Shown here piece by piece: positions 53,383-63,165 of a stretch of 64,000 bases of DNA. Position numbers and translations under genes: made by a program. Each line of letters begins with the position of its first letter. The first letter of the stretch is position 1. Below the pieces are notes generated by a model. That model was not told the DNA's origin and made no database searches. It was given only the letters and a program-made list of their open reading frames with translations. Origin of the DNA: Sellimonas caecigallum (GTDB lineage Bacteria > Bacillota > Clostridia > Lachnospirales > Lachnospiraceae); assembly GCF_019754295.1 (NCBI RefSeq), contig NZ_VIRV01000001.1, forward strand, positions 124,001 to 188,000, written 5' to 3'.

Positions 53383-54435
53383 TTATGCAATCCAAATCTC
53401 TTGCTCCAATTCTCTTTCAAACTGTTCTTCTGTGAACTGAACAGCCAATTTCCCCTTGTGATACAGACCAAGATCCCGGTTGAGACAGAATCCACCGCTT
53501 TCTTTATCCGCCTCCGTCTGTGTGCCCTTTATCCATTCTCCCTTTGTCCGGAACAATTGAAGCAAAACTTCTCTTACATCTGCCTCTCCCATGATCTGTA
53601 CCCTGCAAACTTTTCCGGTTTCCTCATACCACTTTACGCATACCCCATCTGCAGCCCGAAAAAGTCCAAGAAGACACGCGTATAGAAGTTCATAAAAAGC
53701 ATCCTTTTTTTGTTCTGAATCTGACTGCGGCTTCTCCAGATCTACAAAGAGTTCCTCCCATTTTCCAGATTCCGGCGGATACTCTTTGACGAGAAGTGTT
53801 TCTGTCCGGGCGCTTAGATTCCAGTGGATCCGTCGTTTCTGATCACCTTGCACATACTCTCGGATCTGATAATGATCATTCTGGCTATGTGAGAATGGCA
53901 CTGCTGCACCTTGCGCGCTCCTCTCCCCATCATCCCAAGTCTGTTCCGCAAAGCAAATCTTCATATACCTCTCCGGTGGAAATACTGCGATTTCCTGACT
54001 CAGATTTTCTTTCTTCTTCTTCCGAAACAGTCCGAAATAGTCCGCAATCTCTACCTTTCGGATTTCTGTCTTTATGATTCCACAGTGTGGTGCCTCTATG
54101 AAATATGAGAACTCCTGCTTCTCTTTTTTCCCTACATATCCTTTGTACAGCAGCTTCTTTTTTCTGCGTTCTCTGTCATAATTATATCTCATTTGTACCC
54201 AGACTCTGCTTGCCGGTATGGATCCTTTGTTCACAAGACAAAGGGAACTTCCTTTCTGTTCATTTTTGCGGATTTCTTCCAGACTTTTGGGAAACTGCAC
54301 TCCTACCTTTGCCTTCAGATACAGGGCAGTGAGAAACATCAGGATAAATACGAGAATTTCGGCCGCCGCAAGAAGAAGAAATGCAGGAACGTGGTACATT
54401 CCTCCTACATACCATGTGATAACAATCAACAGCAT
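53383..54435 (-). CDS. DUF58 protein of moxR operon
   Basis: 350-residue protein: two N-terminal hydrophobic helices (about 1-40), a beta-rich region, and the DUF58 domain with the motif GDQKRRIHWNLSARTETLLV near residue 205. In moxR operons DUF58 proteins are thought to present substrates or adopt a vWA-like fold. The ATG at 54435 has no ribosome site, whereas an ATG at 54451 overlapping the moxR stop (ATGA) is in another frame; removing one T from a T5 run (54436-54440) would join it. The N-terminus may therefore be frameshifted. Confidence 0.82.
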   Translation of the reverse strand: MLLIVITWYVGGMYHVPAFLLLAAAEILVFILMFLTALYLKAKVGVQFPKSLEEIRKNEQKGSSLCLVNKGSIPASRVWVQMRYNYDRERRKKKLLYKGYVGKKEKQEFSYFIEAPHCGIIKTEIRKVEIADYFGLFRKKKKENLSQEIAVFPPERYMKICFAEQTWDDGERSAQGAAVPFSHSQNDHYQIREYVQGDQKRRIHWNLSARTETLLVKEYPPESGKWEELFVDLEKPQSDSEQKKDAFYELLYACLLGLFRAADGVCVKWYEETGKVCRVQIMGEADVREVLLQLFRTKGEWIKGTQTEADKESGGFCLNRDLGLYHKGKLAVQFTEEQFERELEQEIWIA

Positions 54436-54447
54436 AAAAACTATTTT

Positions 54448-55398
54448 TCATTTTTCCGCCCCAAGCGCCGGCTTCCTGACCGATGCGCTGATTTCCTGTA
54501 AAATTGACTCTTTTGTCCTGTTCTGTGTTCTGGCGCTTCCGCTTAGCGAAACTCTGTGTTTCATAATATATGGGAACTGTTCCTCCACATCCCCCGGAAC
54601 AACAAACGAACGGCCATCCATCCAAGCAGCAGCCCGAGCCATCTTGACAAGCGCGATCGTGGCTCGCGGACTCCCTCCTCGTTCCAGCAGCTCATGCTGC
54701 CGTGTCTTCCGCACAAGCTCGACAATATAGCGATAAACAGACTCGTGAATATATATCCCCGCTGTCTCACGCTGTATTTCCAACAGCGTCTCGGCATCCA
54801 TGATCTTTTTCAGAGTATCCATACGGCTCTTTTCTTCTATTTCCATAGCCATGGCAAGCTCGCTTTCAAAATCCGGATATCCTACAGACATGCTAACCAT
54901 AAAACGGTCCACCTGCGCTTCCGGGAGCATCTGTGTTCCCACACTTCCGAAAGGATTTTGGGTGGCAATTACGAGAAAAGGAAGCGGCACTTCACGGGTA
55001 ACTCCCTCTACTGTAACACTTCTTTCCTCCATTACCTCCAGAAGAGCCGACTGCGTCTTAGGCGATGTCCGGTTAATCTCATCAGCCAAAAGCAGGTTGC
55101 AGAACACGCTTCCCGCCTGATACACAAACTGTTCTTCTCCCCTCATATAAATGGAAAACCCAGTCAGATCAGATGGAAGGACATCCGGAGTAAACTGGAT
55201 CCTCTTGTACTGAAGATCCATAGATTTCGAAAAAGCAAGTGCCATCGTCGTCTTCCCAACTCCCGGGATATCTTCCAGAAGGATATGCCCGTTGGCGAGA
55301 AAGGCCAGCATTACTTCCCGTACAATCTTCTCTTTTCCAAGTATGATTTTGTTGATCTGCTCTATCACATCGTTTACTTTTTTCACAGACATGGACAC
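54448..55398 (-). CDS. MoxR-family AAA+ ATPase
   Basis: 316-residue AAA+ chaperone-like ATPase. Walker A GVGKTTMALAF near residue 47, Walker B LLADEINRTSPKTQSALLEVMEE-type segment near residue 110 and sensor 1 VIATQNPFGSVGT near residue 150 are typical. MoxR ATPases help mature or assemble partner complexes, here presumably DUF58 and the transglutaminase membrane protein encoded next. GAGGAGGAG ribosome site. First gene of the operon. Confidence 0.94.
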   Translation of the reverse strand: MSMSVKKVNDVIEQINKIILGKEKIVREVMLAFLANGHILLEDIPGVGKTTMALAFSKSMDLQYKRIQFTPDVLPSDLTGFSIYMRGEEQFVYQAGSVFCNLLLADEINRTSPKTQSALLEVMEERSVTVEGVTREVPLPFLVIATQNPFGSVGTQMLPEAQVDRFMVSMSVGYPDFESELAMAMEIEEKSRMDTLKKIMDAETLLEIQRETAGIYIHESVYRYIVELVRKTRQHELLERGGSPRATIALVKMARAAAWMDGRSFVVPGDVEEQFPYIMKHRVSLSGSARTQNRTKESILQEISASVRKPALGAEK

Positions 55399-55426
55399 TC
55401 CTCCTCACAATTCTTTCTATTTTATT

Positions 55427-55487
55427 TTAAAACAGACAGAGAAAATATTTCAAGTTCATTCAGATCTTGATATATCCCCTCTGTCTG
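55427..55487 (-). terminator. Terminator of the Hsp70-ABC operon
   Basis: Outer stem CAGACAGAG (55487-55479 complement) / CTCTGTCTG with inner GATAT and TCAAG stems, followed on the minus strand by TTTT. It separates the ABC gene from moxR. Confidence 0.75.
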
Positions 55488-55500
55488 ATATAACATAATT

Positions 55501-58500
55501 TTATTCTGTCCGAAGCGCCGTCACAGGGTCACTCTTTGCGGCTTTCTTTGATGGGATCAGGCCTCCCAGGACAGTGAGTCCTACACTTAGAAATACAAGA
55601 ATTACCGCCGGAATAATCGGCAGCACCGCATTGATCTCATCAGAGCCGGACAGATGATGGATCAGCGCATTGCCCGGAATCAAGAGGAGCAGCGTGATCA
55701 CGATACCGATCAGACCAGCACAAAATCCAATGATGACAGTCTCTGCGTTGAACACCTGAGAGATATTGCCTTTGGATGCTCCGATAGCACGCAGGATACC
55801 AATCTCTTTTTTTCGTTCCAACACACTGATATATGTGATAACCCCTATCATAATGGATGATACGATGAGAGAAATCGCTACGAATGCGATCAGCACATAG
55901 CTGATCGTGTCAATGATATCCGTCACAGAAGACATCAACGTCCCTACCATATCCGTATATGTGATAACCTGTTCTTCCTTCCCCTCTTTTTCCATCTGAC
56001 TGTTGTAATCATCCAGGATCTTTACTACCTGCTCTTTGCTTTCAAAATCTGTCGGATAAATATCGATAGCGGAAGGGCTGTCAAAATCTGCGTAGCCAAG
56101 CCTCTGAAGATTGCTGTCATATGACGCATCTTCTTTGGATCCGAACGACATCATCAGCTCCATCAAATCTTCTTCCGACATATTCATCTGGAACGCATCG
56201 GAAAATGCGTCCGCATCGATCTGCATGGCGTCTCCCATGGTTTTCTCCAGAGTGGTCCCAACATTCTGCATCGCCTGCTCCATAGCCTGCTGCATACTTT
56301 CTGCCATCTGTCCTACGGCTTGCTGCATGGCAGATGCCACCTGTGTCCCAAGAGTCTGAGAAACTGTCTCTGTATAGCTTCCCATGGCGGTCTGCATATA
56401 GCTTTCAATGGACGAACTTATCTGCTGCTCCATACTTTCCATATCGATCATCCCTGCAATTCCCGCACTGAGTGCCATCTTTCCTTCCGGCGTATTGAGA
56501 TACTGGATAAAAGATGCATTGATGGAGCCTGGATCCGGAAGGTCGTTGGCAGCAGCATATTCCATATATCCAGCCATCAGTTTATCGGTAAGCTCCTTCA
56601 TCTGTTCCGATGTGATGGTTACATCCTGGCTGATGTGGAAAATTTCTCCGCCCCATTTATCCAGGATTTTGCCGGCTTCTTCTGTCTGCAGGTATTCAAG
56701 CAGATAGTCATCAAATTTATCTGGATCCGTATACCCATTGTCCGCCGCATACTCGGCATATCCTTCCAGCAGTTCCTTCATCATTGCCTGAAGCTGTTCT
56801 TTTGAAGCAGTCACATTCCCATTGTCCTTGATGATATCTGCCATTGCAGATTTCAGGATTTCCTGTGCTTCCGGTGTCGCTAGATATGCCTGAAAATATT
56901 CTCCCAGTTTAGAATAGTCCTCATCCGGATGTGTCTTTATATACTCTTCGTATCCCGCCAAAAGCCCGGACGCCATCTGCTCCATACCATCTTCCGATAT
57001 CGGTATCTTTATCTCTCCCATCATGTCTCCCATATTCATGTCTGCTGAACCTGGGAGGTCGATCTGAATCTTGCTTAAGTCAAGAAATCCCGACAAGTCC
57101 ATCGAGCTTCCGCTGTCCGCGAAAACATCCGACATATCGAGTGCTCCGGCCATTCCCTGAGAAATAGCTTTCTCATCAAATCCAAACGCATTTTGGATGG
57201 CCTGCGTATCGACTGTAAAAAGCGAATTCATATCCAGTTCATTTTCGCTTTCCTCTGAACCAAAAGCCTCATTTGTGAACACATCCGTTTCCGGATTTTC
57301 CATCTGCTGCTTTACGATATTGCTTTTTTCTGCCTGCTTTATCACATGTTTGGTCAAAGAGGAAGGGTATCCGATACCCGGAGTAAGAGAGACCACATTC
57401 GCGTCTTCCGCCGGCTTTACGATACCTACAACAGTAATATCTTCTCCCGCATCCACAAGGGATTCAATATATGCCTCATTGTCTGTCTTATCTTTCCAGA
57501 CATGATATTGACTGTCATATTCATAGTAATCCGCACTGTTTACAAGCTTGAACTGAATACCAAGAATATCTTCGTAAGAATAAGACCCCATGTCATCCGG
57601 AGCCTGAATGTCCTCTTCGTTGATAAACTGACGGATCATTTCATCCAGCTCTACAGAATCTCTAAGCCCCAGTGTGTAAAGCATAAAATCGCTGATACTT
57701 CCTCCGGAAGTCAGGACGACCACACATTCGTTATATTTCTCCGGCCAGCGCCCTGCCGCCACTTCATACTGATCTTTATACAGATTTTCATTTTCCGGCA
57801 TCTCATAAAACATGTCTGTACTCATCATGGAGGACATCATGCTGTTGGCGCCGGCTGCAGACCCAAAGCCCAGTGCATCAAAAGATTTGTCCGGATTGAC
57901 TTGTCGGACCCCATCTTTGTCCTGCCGGTAAATCTGCGGGACCGCATTGTATGAGTACTCTACTGCATTTGTGTAATCCTCTATCCTGCTCTTGCCGCTG
58001 TCAAAGTAAGACTTGAGAGATTCCAGATCGTTGGAGTTCATAGTGGAAAACATGTCGGTAACCATCTGTACTACGTTCACATCCCCGCTCTTTTCCTCTT
58101 GCGCGCCGTTTTCGCCTCCCAGCATAGAACTGAAATCCAGTCCTGTGCTTTGAATCTGAAGCGGATATTCAGAGAGCGTCTCCTCCTCGACAGACCGGAT
58201 ATAGTCATTGACTCCTGTGGAGAGTGACAGGATCAAAGCAATCCCGATAATCCCAATAGATCCTGCAAAAGAAGTCAAAAGCGTCCTCGCTTTCTTTGTC
58301 TTTAGATTGTTAAAGCTTAACGACAACGCCGTTAAAAATGTCATGGAGGCTTTCCCCATATTTTTATGAGATGGTTTTTCAAGGGAAGCTTCTTCCACTT
58401 CAAACGGATCCGAGTCGGCCTGAATCTTACCATCCTGGATCCTTACAATCCGCGTGGCATACTCATCTGCCAGTTCCGGATTGTGCGTTACCATTACTAC

Positions 58501-59076
58501 AAGGCGATCCTTGGCCACTTCCCGCAAAAGTTCCATAACCTGCACACTTGTGTCACTGTCAAGAGCTCCTGTCGGTTCGTCAGCCAGGAGAATGTCCGGG
58601 TCGTTCACAAGTGCTCTTGCAATAGCTACTCTCTGCATCTGACCGCCTGAGAGCTGGTTTGGCTTTTTATGTACCTGCTCTCCAAGTCCTACTTGCTCCA
58701 GCGCTTTTTTGGCCCGCTCCTTCCTCTCACTTTTATCGACCCCGGAAATGGTAAGAGCCAGCTCTACATTGGAAAGTATCGTCTGATGCGGGATCAGATT
58801 ATAGCTTTGGAAAACAAAACCGATCGTGTGATTCCGGTAGGAATTCCAGTCTCTGTCTTTGTATTGTTTGGTGGATATACCGTTGATGATCAAATCTCCG
58901 CTGTCATAACGATCCAGTCCTCCGATGATATTTAAAAATGTTGTCTTCCCGGACCCGCTCGGTCCCAAAATAGCTACAAACTCATTGTCCCGAAGATTCA
59001 GGCTCACATTATCCAGAGCTTTTTGTACAAGCTTTCCCGTCCGGTACTCCTTGCGGATATGTTTGATTTGAAGCAT
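55501..59076 (-). CDS. Giant MacB-like ABC transporter with repeat-bearing ectodomain
   Basis: 1191-residue fusion. Residues 1-225 are a LolD/MacB-type ATPase (GPSGSGKTT, LSGGQMQR, ILLADEP). A first membrane helix lies near 262-287 (ARTLLTSFAGSIGIIGIALILSL), an extracellular region of about 770 residues follows, and an FtsX-type permease with three helices ends the chain (about 1070-1185). Within the ectodomain three units of about 63 residues are repeated, near 700, 765 and 830 (GYEEYIKTHPDED, GYAEYAADNGYTDP, GYMEYAAANDLPDP), then a Met/Gln-rich coiled-coil stretch (MQQAMEQAMQN). Such proteins resemble mechanotransducing exporters. It starts 15 bases after the Hsp70 gene. Confidence 0.9.
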   Translation of the reverse strand: MLQIKHIRKEYRTGKLVQKALDNVSLNLRDNEFVAILGPSGSGKTTFLNIIGGLDRYDSGDLIINGISTKQYKDRDWNSYRNHTIGFVFQSYNLIPHQTILSNVELALTISGVDKSERKERAKKALEQVGLGEQVHKKPNQLSGGQMQRVAIARALVNDPDILLADEPTGALDSDTSVQVMELLREVAKDRLVVMVTHNPELADEYATRIVRIQDGKIQADSDPFEVEEASLEKPSHKNMGKASMTFLTALSLSFNNLKTKKARTLLTSFAGSIGIIGIALILSLSTGVNDYIRSVEEETLSEYPLQIQSTGLDFSSMLGGENGAQEEKSGDVNVVQMVTDMFSTMNSNDLESLKSYFDSGKSRIEDYTNAVEYSYNAVPQIYRQDKDGVRQVNPDKSFDALGFGSAAGANSMMSSMMSTDMFYEMPENENLYKDQYEVAAGRWPEKYNECVVVLTSGGSISDFMLYTLGLRDSVELDEMIRQFINEEDIQAPDDMGSYSYEDILGIQFKLVNSADYYEYDSQYHVWKDKTDNEAYIESLVDAGEDITVVGIVKPAEDANVVSLTPGIGYPSSLTKHVIKQAEKSNIVKQQMENPETDVFTNEAFGSEESENELDMNSLFTVDTQAIQNAFGFDEKAISQGMAGALDMSDVFADSGSSMDLSGFLDLSKIQIDLPGSADMNMGDMMGEIKIPISEDGMEQMASGLLAGYEEYIKTHPDEDYSKLGEYFQAYLATPEAQEILKSAMADIIKDNGNVTASKEQLQAMMKELLEGYAEYAADNGYTDPDKFDDYLLEYLQTEEAGKILDKWGGEIFHISQDVTITSEQMKELTDKLMAGYMEYAAANDLPDPGSINASFIQYLNTPEGKMALSAGIAGMIDMESMEQQISSSIESYMQTAMGSYTETVSQTLGTQVASAMQQAVGQMAESMQQAMEQAMQNVGTTLEKTMGDAMQIDADAFSDAFQMNMSEEDLMELMMSFGSKEDASYDSNLQRLGYADFDSPSAIDIYPTDFESKEQVVKILDDYNSQMEKEGKEEQVITYTDMVGTLMSSVTDIIDTISYVLIAFVAISLIVSSIMIGVITYISVLERKKEIGILRAIGASKGNISQVFNAETVIIGFCAGLIGIVITLLLLIPGNALIHHLSGSDEINAVLPIIPAVILVFLSVGLTVLGGLIPSKKAAKSDPVTALRTE

Positions 59077-59091
59077 TTGTTCTCCTTTCCT

Positions 59092-60855
59092 TTACTGCAT
59101 CCCGCTTTCTTTCATAGATCGTTCCAAAGCATCCATGGCTTCTTTCATATTGTTCATTTCATTTTGGGATACTTTGTCTACTTTAAACCGCATCAACTGT
59201 TTCTCCAGCACAGACAAATCTTTTTTCAGCTGCTTTTTCTTCGTCTTTTCCATGGATTTCCCATTTTCTCTGATAAGCTGATTCGCCTGTCCTGCAATCC
59301 TTCTTGCATCCCCGCAAAGATCCAGGGCTTGCCTTCTCATCTGATCCTGTCCCGCATATTCCCTTGCATCTCGGATTGCTGCCTCGATCTCTTCGTCCGA
59401 CATCCTGTCATTGGCCGTGATCGTGATAGACTGTTTCTTTCCGGTATTTAAATCTACCGCTGAAACCTTCAGTATTCCATTTGCATCAATGTCAAATGTC
59501 ACTTCGATCTGCGGCACACCTGCAGGCGCTTTCTGAATCCCTTTTAACCGGAATTTTCCGATGGTCTTATTGTCCCTTGCCATCGGTCTTTCTCCTTGCA
59601 GCACATGGATTTCCACACTGCTCTGAAATGGCGCCGCGGTACTGAAGATTCTGGAATACCTTGTAGGGAGCGTTGTATTTCTGTCGATCAGACTGGTTGC
59701 CACACCTCCTACCGTCTCAATGGACAGCGTCATCGGCGTCACATCCAAAAGAAGGAGATTCTTCTCGGTTCCTGCAGCTACCAACCCATTTCCCTGAAGG
59801 GTGCTTCCAAGGATCGCCGCACCTTTTGCCACACATTCATCAGGATTGATCTGCTTTGACGGTTCCTTTCCTGTCAGGGAACGCACCAGTTCCTGAACCG
59901 CAGGGATCCGTGTGGATCCGCCTACAAGCAATACTTTCCCAAGCTGTCCCGCAGCTATTCCCGCGTCGCGGAGCGCACTGTACACCGGTTCTTTTGTCCG
60001 CTCCAGAAGATCCTGGGTCAGTTCGTCGAACTTGGTACGGGTAAGTGTCATATCCAGATGGACAGGTTCCCCTTTTGCCTGTGTCAGATAAGGCAGGGTT
60101 ATCTCGGTACTAAAAGCGGATGAGAGTTCTTTTTTAGCCTGTTCTGCTGCTTCCCGGATACGCTGCATGGCTGCAAAGTCTTTCTTCAGATCGATTCGAT
60201 GTTCCGATTTGAAATTCTGTACGATCCATTCTGTGATACGCTCGTCAAAATCATCGCCTCCGAGATGATTGTCCCCTGCTGTGGACAACACTTCTATGAC
60301 ACCTTCTCCGATCTCGATAACAGACACATCAAACGTCCCGCCTCCCAGGTCATATACCATGACTTTCTGCGGCTCTCCGTGATCCAGCCCATAAGACAGT
60401 GCTGCGCTTGTCGGTTCATTGACAATCCGTTTGACCTCAAGGCCTGCAATGCGGCCTGCGTCTTTCGTTGCCTGCCGCTGGATATCATTAAAATAGGCCG
60501 GCACAGTAATGACCGCTTCCGTTACTGGTTCCCCGATAAATGCTTCCGCATCTTTTTTCAACTGCATGAGTATCATTGCACTGATCATCTGAGGATTGTA
60601 GGATTTCCCGTCGATCCTTATTTCCCAGGCTGTTCCCATATGACGCTTCACGGAGCTGATCGTTCTGTCCGGATTTGTGACTGCCTGTCTTCTGGCCTGG
60701 GCGCCTACCATCCGCTCTCCATTCTTTGCAAATGCCACAACGCTCGGTGTAGTCTGTCCCCCGGTACTGCACGGGATGATAACCGGAGTCTGGTTCTCTA
60801 CAACCGAAACACAGCTGTTTGTCGTTCCAAGATCAATACCTATCACTTTGCTCAT
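59092..60855 (-). CDS. Stand-alone Hsp70 (DnaK-like) chaperone
   Basis: 587-residue Hsp70. The ATPase domain opens [18 protein letters not shown], with the phosphate loop [18 protein letters not shown] and [16 protein letters not shown]; the linker and substrate-binding domain include [15 protein letters not shown] and VEVHVLQGE-like [13 protein letters not shown]. It is shorter than most DnaK (about 610-640), ending in a helical lid without the acidic tail. ATG 60855 is used, since AGAGGA precedes it; the open frame extends to 60939. No grpE or dnaJ is adjacent, and the only co-transcribed gene is the giant ABC transporter, so it looks like a dedicated paralogue. Confidence 0.9.
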   Translation of the reverse strand: MSKVIGIDLGTTNSCVSVVENQTPVIIPCSTGGQTTPSVVAFAKNGERMVGAQARRQAVTNPDRTISSVKRHMGTAWEIRIDGKSYNPQMISAMILMQLKKDAEAFIGEPVTEAVITVPAYFNDIQRQATKDAGRIAGLEVKRIVNEPTSAALSYGLDHGEPQKVMVYDLGGGTFDVSVIEIGEGVIEVLSTAGDNHLGGDDFDERITEWIVQNFKSEHRIDLKKDFAAMQRIREAAEQAKKELSSAFSTEITLPYLTQAKGEPVHLDMTLTRTKFDELTQDLLERTKEPVYSALRDAGIAAGQLGKVLLVGGSTRIPAVQELVRSLTGKEPSKQINPDECVAKGAAILGSTLQGNGLVAAGTEKNLLLLDVTPMTLSIETVGGVATSLIDRNTTLPTRYSRIFSTAAPFQSSVEIHVLQGERPMARDNKTIGKFRLKGIQKAPAGVPQIEVTFDIDANGILKVSAVDLNTGKKQSITITANDRMSDEEIEAAIRDAREYAGQDQMRRQALDLCGDARRIAGQANQLIRENGKSMEKTKKKQLKKDLSVLEKQLMRFKVDKVSQNEMNNMKEAMDALERSMKESGMQ

Positions 60856-60910
60856 TCTGTTAATTCCTCTATTCTCATTTTTCAGTAAATTGACATTTGT
60901 TACGCTTTGC

Positions 60911-60939
60911 ATTATAATATGCTCCAAAAAAAGGGTCAA
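60911..60939 (-). promoter_or_regulatory. Promoter of the Hsp70-ABC operon
   Basis: Minus strand TTGACC (60939-60934), 17-bp spacer, TATAAT (60916-60911). Confidence 0.75.
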
Positions 60940-60961
60940 GAGAACAGCCCTTTCCTTTTTG

Positions 60962-60982
60962 ATAATTAATTGACATAATTAT
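60962..60982. promoter_or_regulatory. Candidate TetR operator
   Basis: ATAATTA (60962-60968), 7-base spacer, TAATTAT (60976-60982), a perfect 7-bp inverted repeat between the two divergent promoters. Suitable for a TetR-type dimer; binding not shown. Confidence 0.45.
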
Positions 60983-61009
60983 TTATTTTGTCTTTTATTT
61001 ATGTATGAG

Positions 61010-61037
61010 TTGACAGAAAATTCACAGTTTTTATACT
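61010..61037 (+). promoter_or_regulatory. Promoter of the TetR gene
   Basis: TTGACA (61010-61015), 16-bp spacer, TATACT (61032-61037). Confidence 0.75.
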
Positions 61038-61086
61038 TTTTTAATCTCTCGTCCTATTTCATTTCCTGCAAGGAGGATCAAAACAA

Positions 61087-61692
61087 ATGAAAAATCATAT
61101 GGAAAAAAATCTCGATCTGCGTGTTACAAAAACATACCAATCTCTGTTCCGGGCATTCGCTGCCTTGCTTTCAGAAAAAAAGCTGGAGGATATCACAGTC
61201 AACGAGCTGTGTGAACTTGCCATGATCCGGCGTGCCACTTTTTATAAACACTTTTCCGACAAATTTGACTTTTTTACATTTTTTCTCAAAGAGCTGCAGC
61301 ATTCCAGTATGATGCGCGCCGCACAGACGGCAGATCCCAACGATCCATGTACATTTTACATCAGCGCTATCCGCTCTGCTTTCGATTTCATGGAAGAAAA
61401 CGCGTGTCACCTTGCAAGGGCACTGGAATCTGGAGGTATCCTTAATCTTCTCATGGTACTGGATCAGGATGAACTGACTTCGAGCCTCGAACATCATCTT
61501 ACGGAACGCAAAAAAGCCGGTCAGCCTCTTCCCGCTTCCCCGGAAATATTGGCGCAGCTCTTTTCCGGAGCGCTTTTCCAAGTTTCCCGCTGGTGGTATA
61601 CTCACAGAGATGTGGTAGACAAAGAGGAAGTCATCGCCGAACTTTCTTCTCTTGTACGTTCGTTTTGTTCTCTGTGTTCTCATGACTCATAA
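61087..61692 (+). CDS. TetR/AcrR-family transcriptional regulator
   Basis: 201-residue repressor. The N-terminal helix-turn-helix (about residues 12-58) contains LEDITVNELCELAMIRRATFYKHFSDK, the classical TetR motif; the rest is a helical ligand/dimer domain of low conservation, with a TetR_C_33-like feel only. AAGGAGG ribosome site. Divergent from the Hsp70-ABC operon with 231 bases between, so it is the probable regulator of that operon. Confidence 0.88.
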   Translation: MKNHMEKNLDLRVTKTYQSLFRAFAALLSEKKLEDITVNELCELAMIRRATFYKHFSDKFDFFTFFLKELQHSSMMRAAQTADPNDPCTFYISAIRSAFDFMEENACHLARALESGGILNLLMVLDQDELTSSLEHHLTERKKAGQPLPASPEILAQLFSGALFQVSRWWYTHRDVVDKEEVIAELSSLVRSFCSLCSHDS

Positions 61693-61718
61693 AATACTGA
61701 ACTTCCCCATTCCTTCCA

Positions 61719-61758
61719 AAACAGGGTACTTCTTTTGAAAAGAAGCACCCTGTTTTTT
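61719..61758. terminator. Bidirectional terminator between TetR gene and capA-like gene
   Basis: ACAGGGTACTTCTTTT (61721-61736) / AAAGAAGCACCCTGT (61739-61753) with one mismatch; T runs on both strands. Confidence 0.85.
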
Positions 61759-63031
61759 ATTCCATATTCTCCGTCTCCTGCTGTTGAATCTGTAAAAACG
61801 GTTCAAAATACTGATTGATACTGTCCATCGTAAATTCTTCCTGCGAGAATCCATGTACGCCATGTTTTGCTGCCAGTTCTTCCGTGTAATCGTCCAGCCG
61901 ATATACACCGCAGTTTTTCCATTCATCTTCATAGTGCATGACGAGGGGAACCATAGAGCATGCTGTCACAGACACTTCCCCCGTATCTTTGTCCTTCTGA
62001 AGGGTAATATCTGCCATGCCTTCCAAAAGCTGGGATACTCCTTCCTGTCCGGAAACAAAATTGCCCAGTGAATAGTACACAAGCATATTTTTTCCGTCCG
62101 GACGGGCTACTGTGCCGTAAGGGCGAATCACATGAGGATGTGCACAGATCGTAATATCCACGCCTTGTTCTGCGAGAAAATCGATCCTCTGCTGGGTCGC
62201 ATTGTCTACATCATTTTTGTACTCTACACCAGTGTGAAGGAAAACGATGACTACATCGGCTTCCTCTTTTGCTTTCGCCACATCTGCCTTTACTGTTTCT
62301 TCATCGTAGACATCTACCGCATAGGACTCATTTTCCGGTACCATTGCACCGATATTGATCAACGTGGTGTAGTTGATCATAGCAATCTTAAAGTTCTTCT
62401 CTTTGATGATCTGAACCCTGTTCTTATCCTGATCTTCCTGGCTGTCATGTATGCCAAGAACTGGAATATCCGGATGACTATCCCTCCAGAAACTAAGCGA
62501 CTCTGAAATTCCTTTGCTTCCCTTGTCGTACGAGTGGTTCGTCGCCATGGTTACAACATCAAATCCAGCATTCACAAGAGCATCTCCTGCTTCCAGCGGC
62601 GTGCCAAAAGTCGGATACCCGCTCGTGTCCTCATCGTCGTCTACAAGAGGCACCTCCTGATTGACAATGGCTATATCTGCTTTCTCTATTTCTTTCTTTA
62701 CATTTTCATAAAGAAAATCATAATTCCATCCGCCATTTTCCAGTTTCCCCTGGGCAAGGACCGTATCATGGTACAGATTATCCCCCACCGCCATGAGACG
62801 AAGTGTATTATTTTCCTTTTCTTCCGCAGCCTGCTTTTTTTCCTGTTCCGCTTTTTCCCTTGCCGCCGTTTCCGCCGCCTTGTTCTGACAGGATCTTACA
62901 GATGCAAAGATCACAATGATCAATATGATCACGATTGCGGCTGCAGCCAGCATAAGTCTTTGCCTCATAACCTGTTTTTTCCGCTTTTTTGCAAGCATCT
63001 GCTTTCTCTTCCTGCGTTCTTTCTCATCCAC
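61757..63031 (-). CDS. CapA-family membrane-anchored metallophosphatase-like protein
   Basis: 424-residue protein. A basic N-terminus is followed by one membrane helix (residues about 27-45, MLAAAAIVIILIIVIFASV) and an extracellular calcineurin-like CapA domain with MAVGDNLYHD, NQEVPL, MATNHSYDKG and ICAHPHVIRP, which supply the metal ligands. CapA proteins act in poly-gamma-glutamate or capsule synthesis in some bacteria, but no pgs/cap genes are near, so the substrate is open. Monocistronic. Confidence 0.88.
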   Translation of the reverse strand: MDEKERRKRKQMLAKKRKKQVMRQRLMLAAAAIVIILIIVIFASVRSCQNKAAETAAREKAEQEKKQAAEEKENNTLRLMAVGDNLYHDTVLAQGKLENGGWNYDFLYENVKKEIEKADIAIVNQEVPLVDDDEDTSGYPTFGTPLEAGDALVNAGFDVVTMATNHSYDKGSKGISESLSFWRDSHPDIPVLGIHDSQEDQDKNRVQIIKEKNFKIAMINYTTLINIGAMVPENESYAVDVYDEETVKADVAKAKEEADVVIVFLHTGVEYKNDVDNATQQRIDFLAEQGVDITICAHPHVIRPYGTVARPDGKNMLVYYSLGNFVSGQEGVSQLLEGMADITLQKDKDTGEVSVTACSMVPLVMHYEDEWKNCGVYRLDDYTEELAAKHGVHGFSQEEFTMDSINQYFEPFLQIQQQETENME

Positions 63032-63128
63032 AGCAAATTCCCTCTTTTCTCTTCTGTAAATTTTTTACATTTATCCGTACATATCTTACAAACCAGTATA
63101 TCATATTCGCGGCAAATAGGCACTATCT

Positions 63129-63160
63129 AAAAAGAGAACCTGAAACCAGATTCTCTTTTT
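63129..63160. terminator. Terminator of hicAB (bidirectional)
   Basis: AGAGAACCTG (63133-63142) / CAGATTCTCT (63147-63156) with a central mismatch, A and T runs on either side. Confidence 0.75.
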
Positions 63161-63165
63161 CCTTC

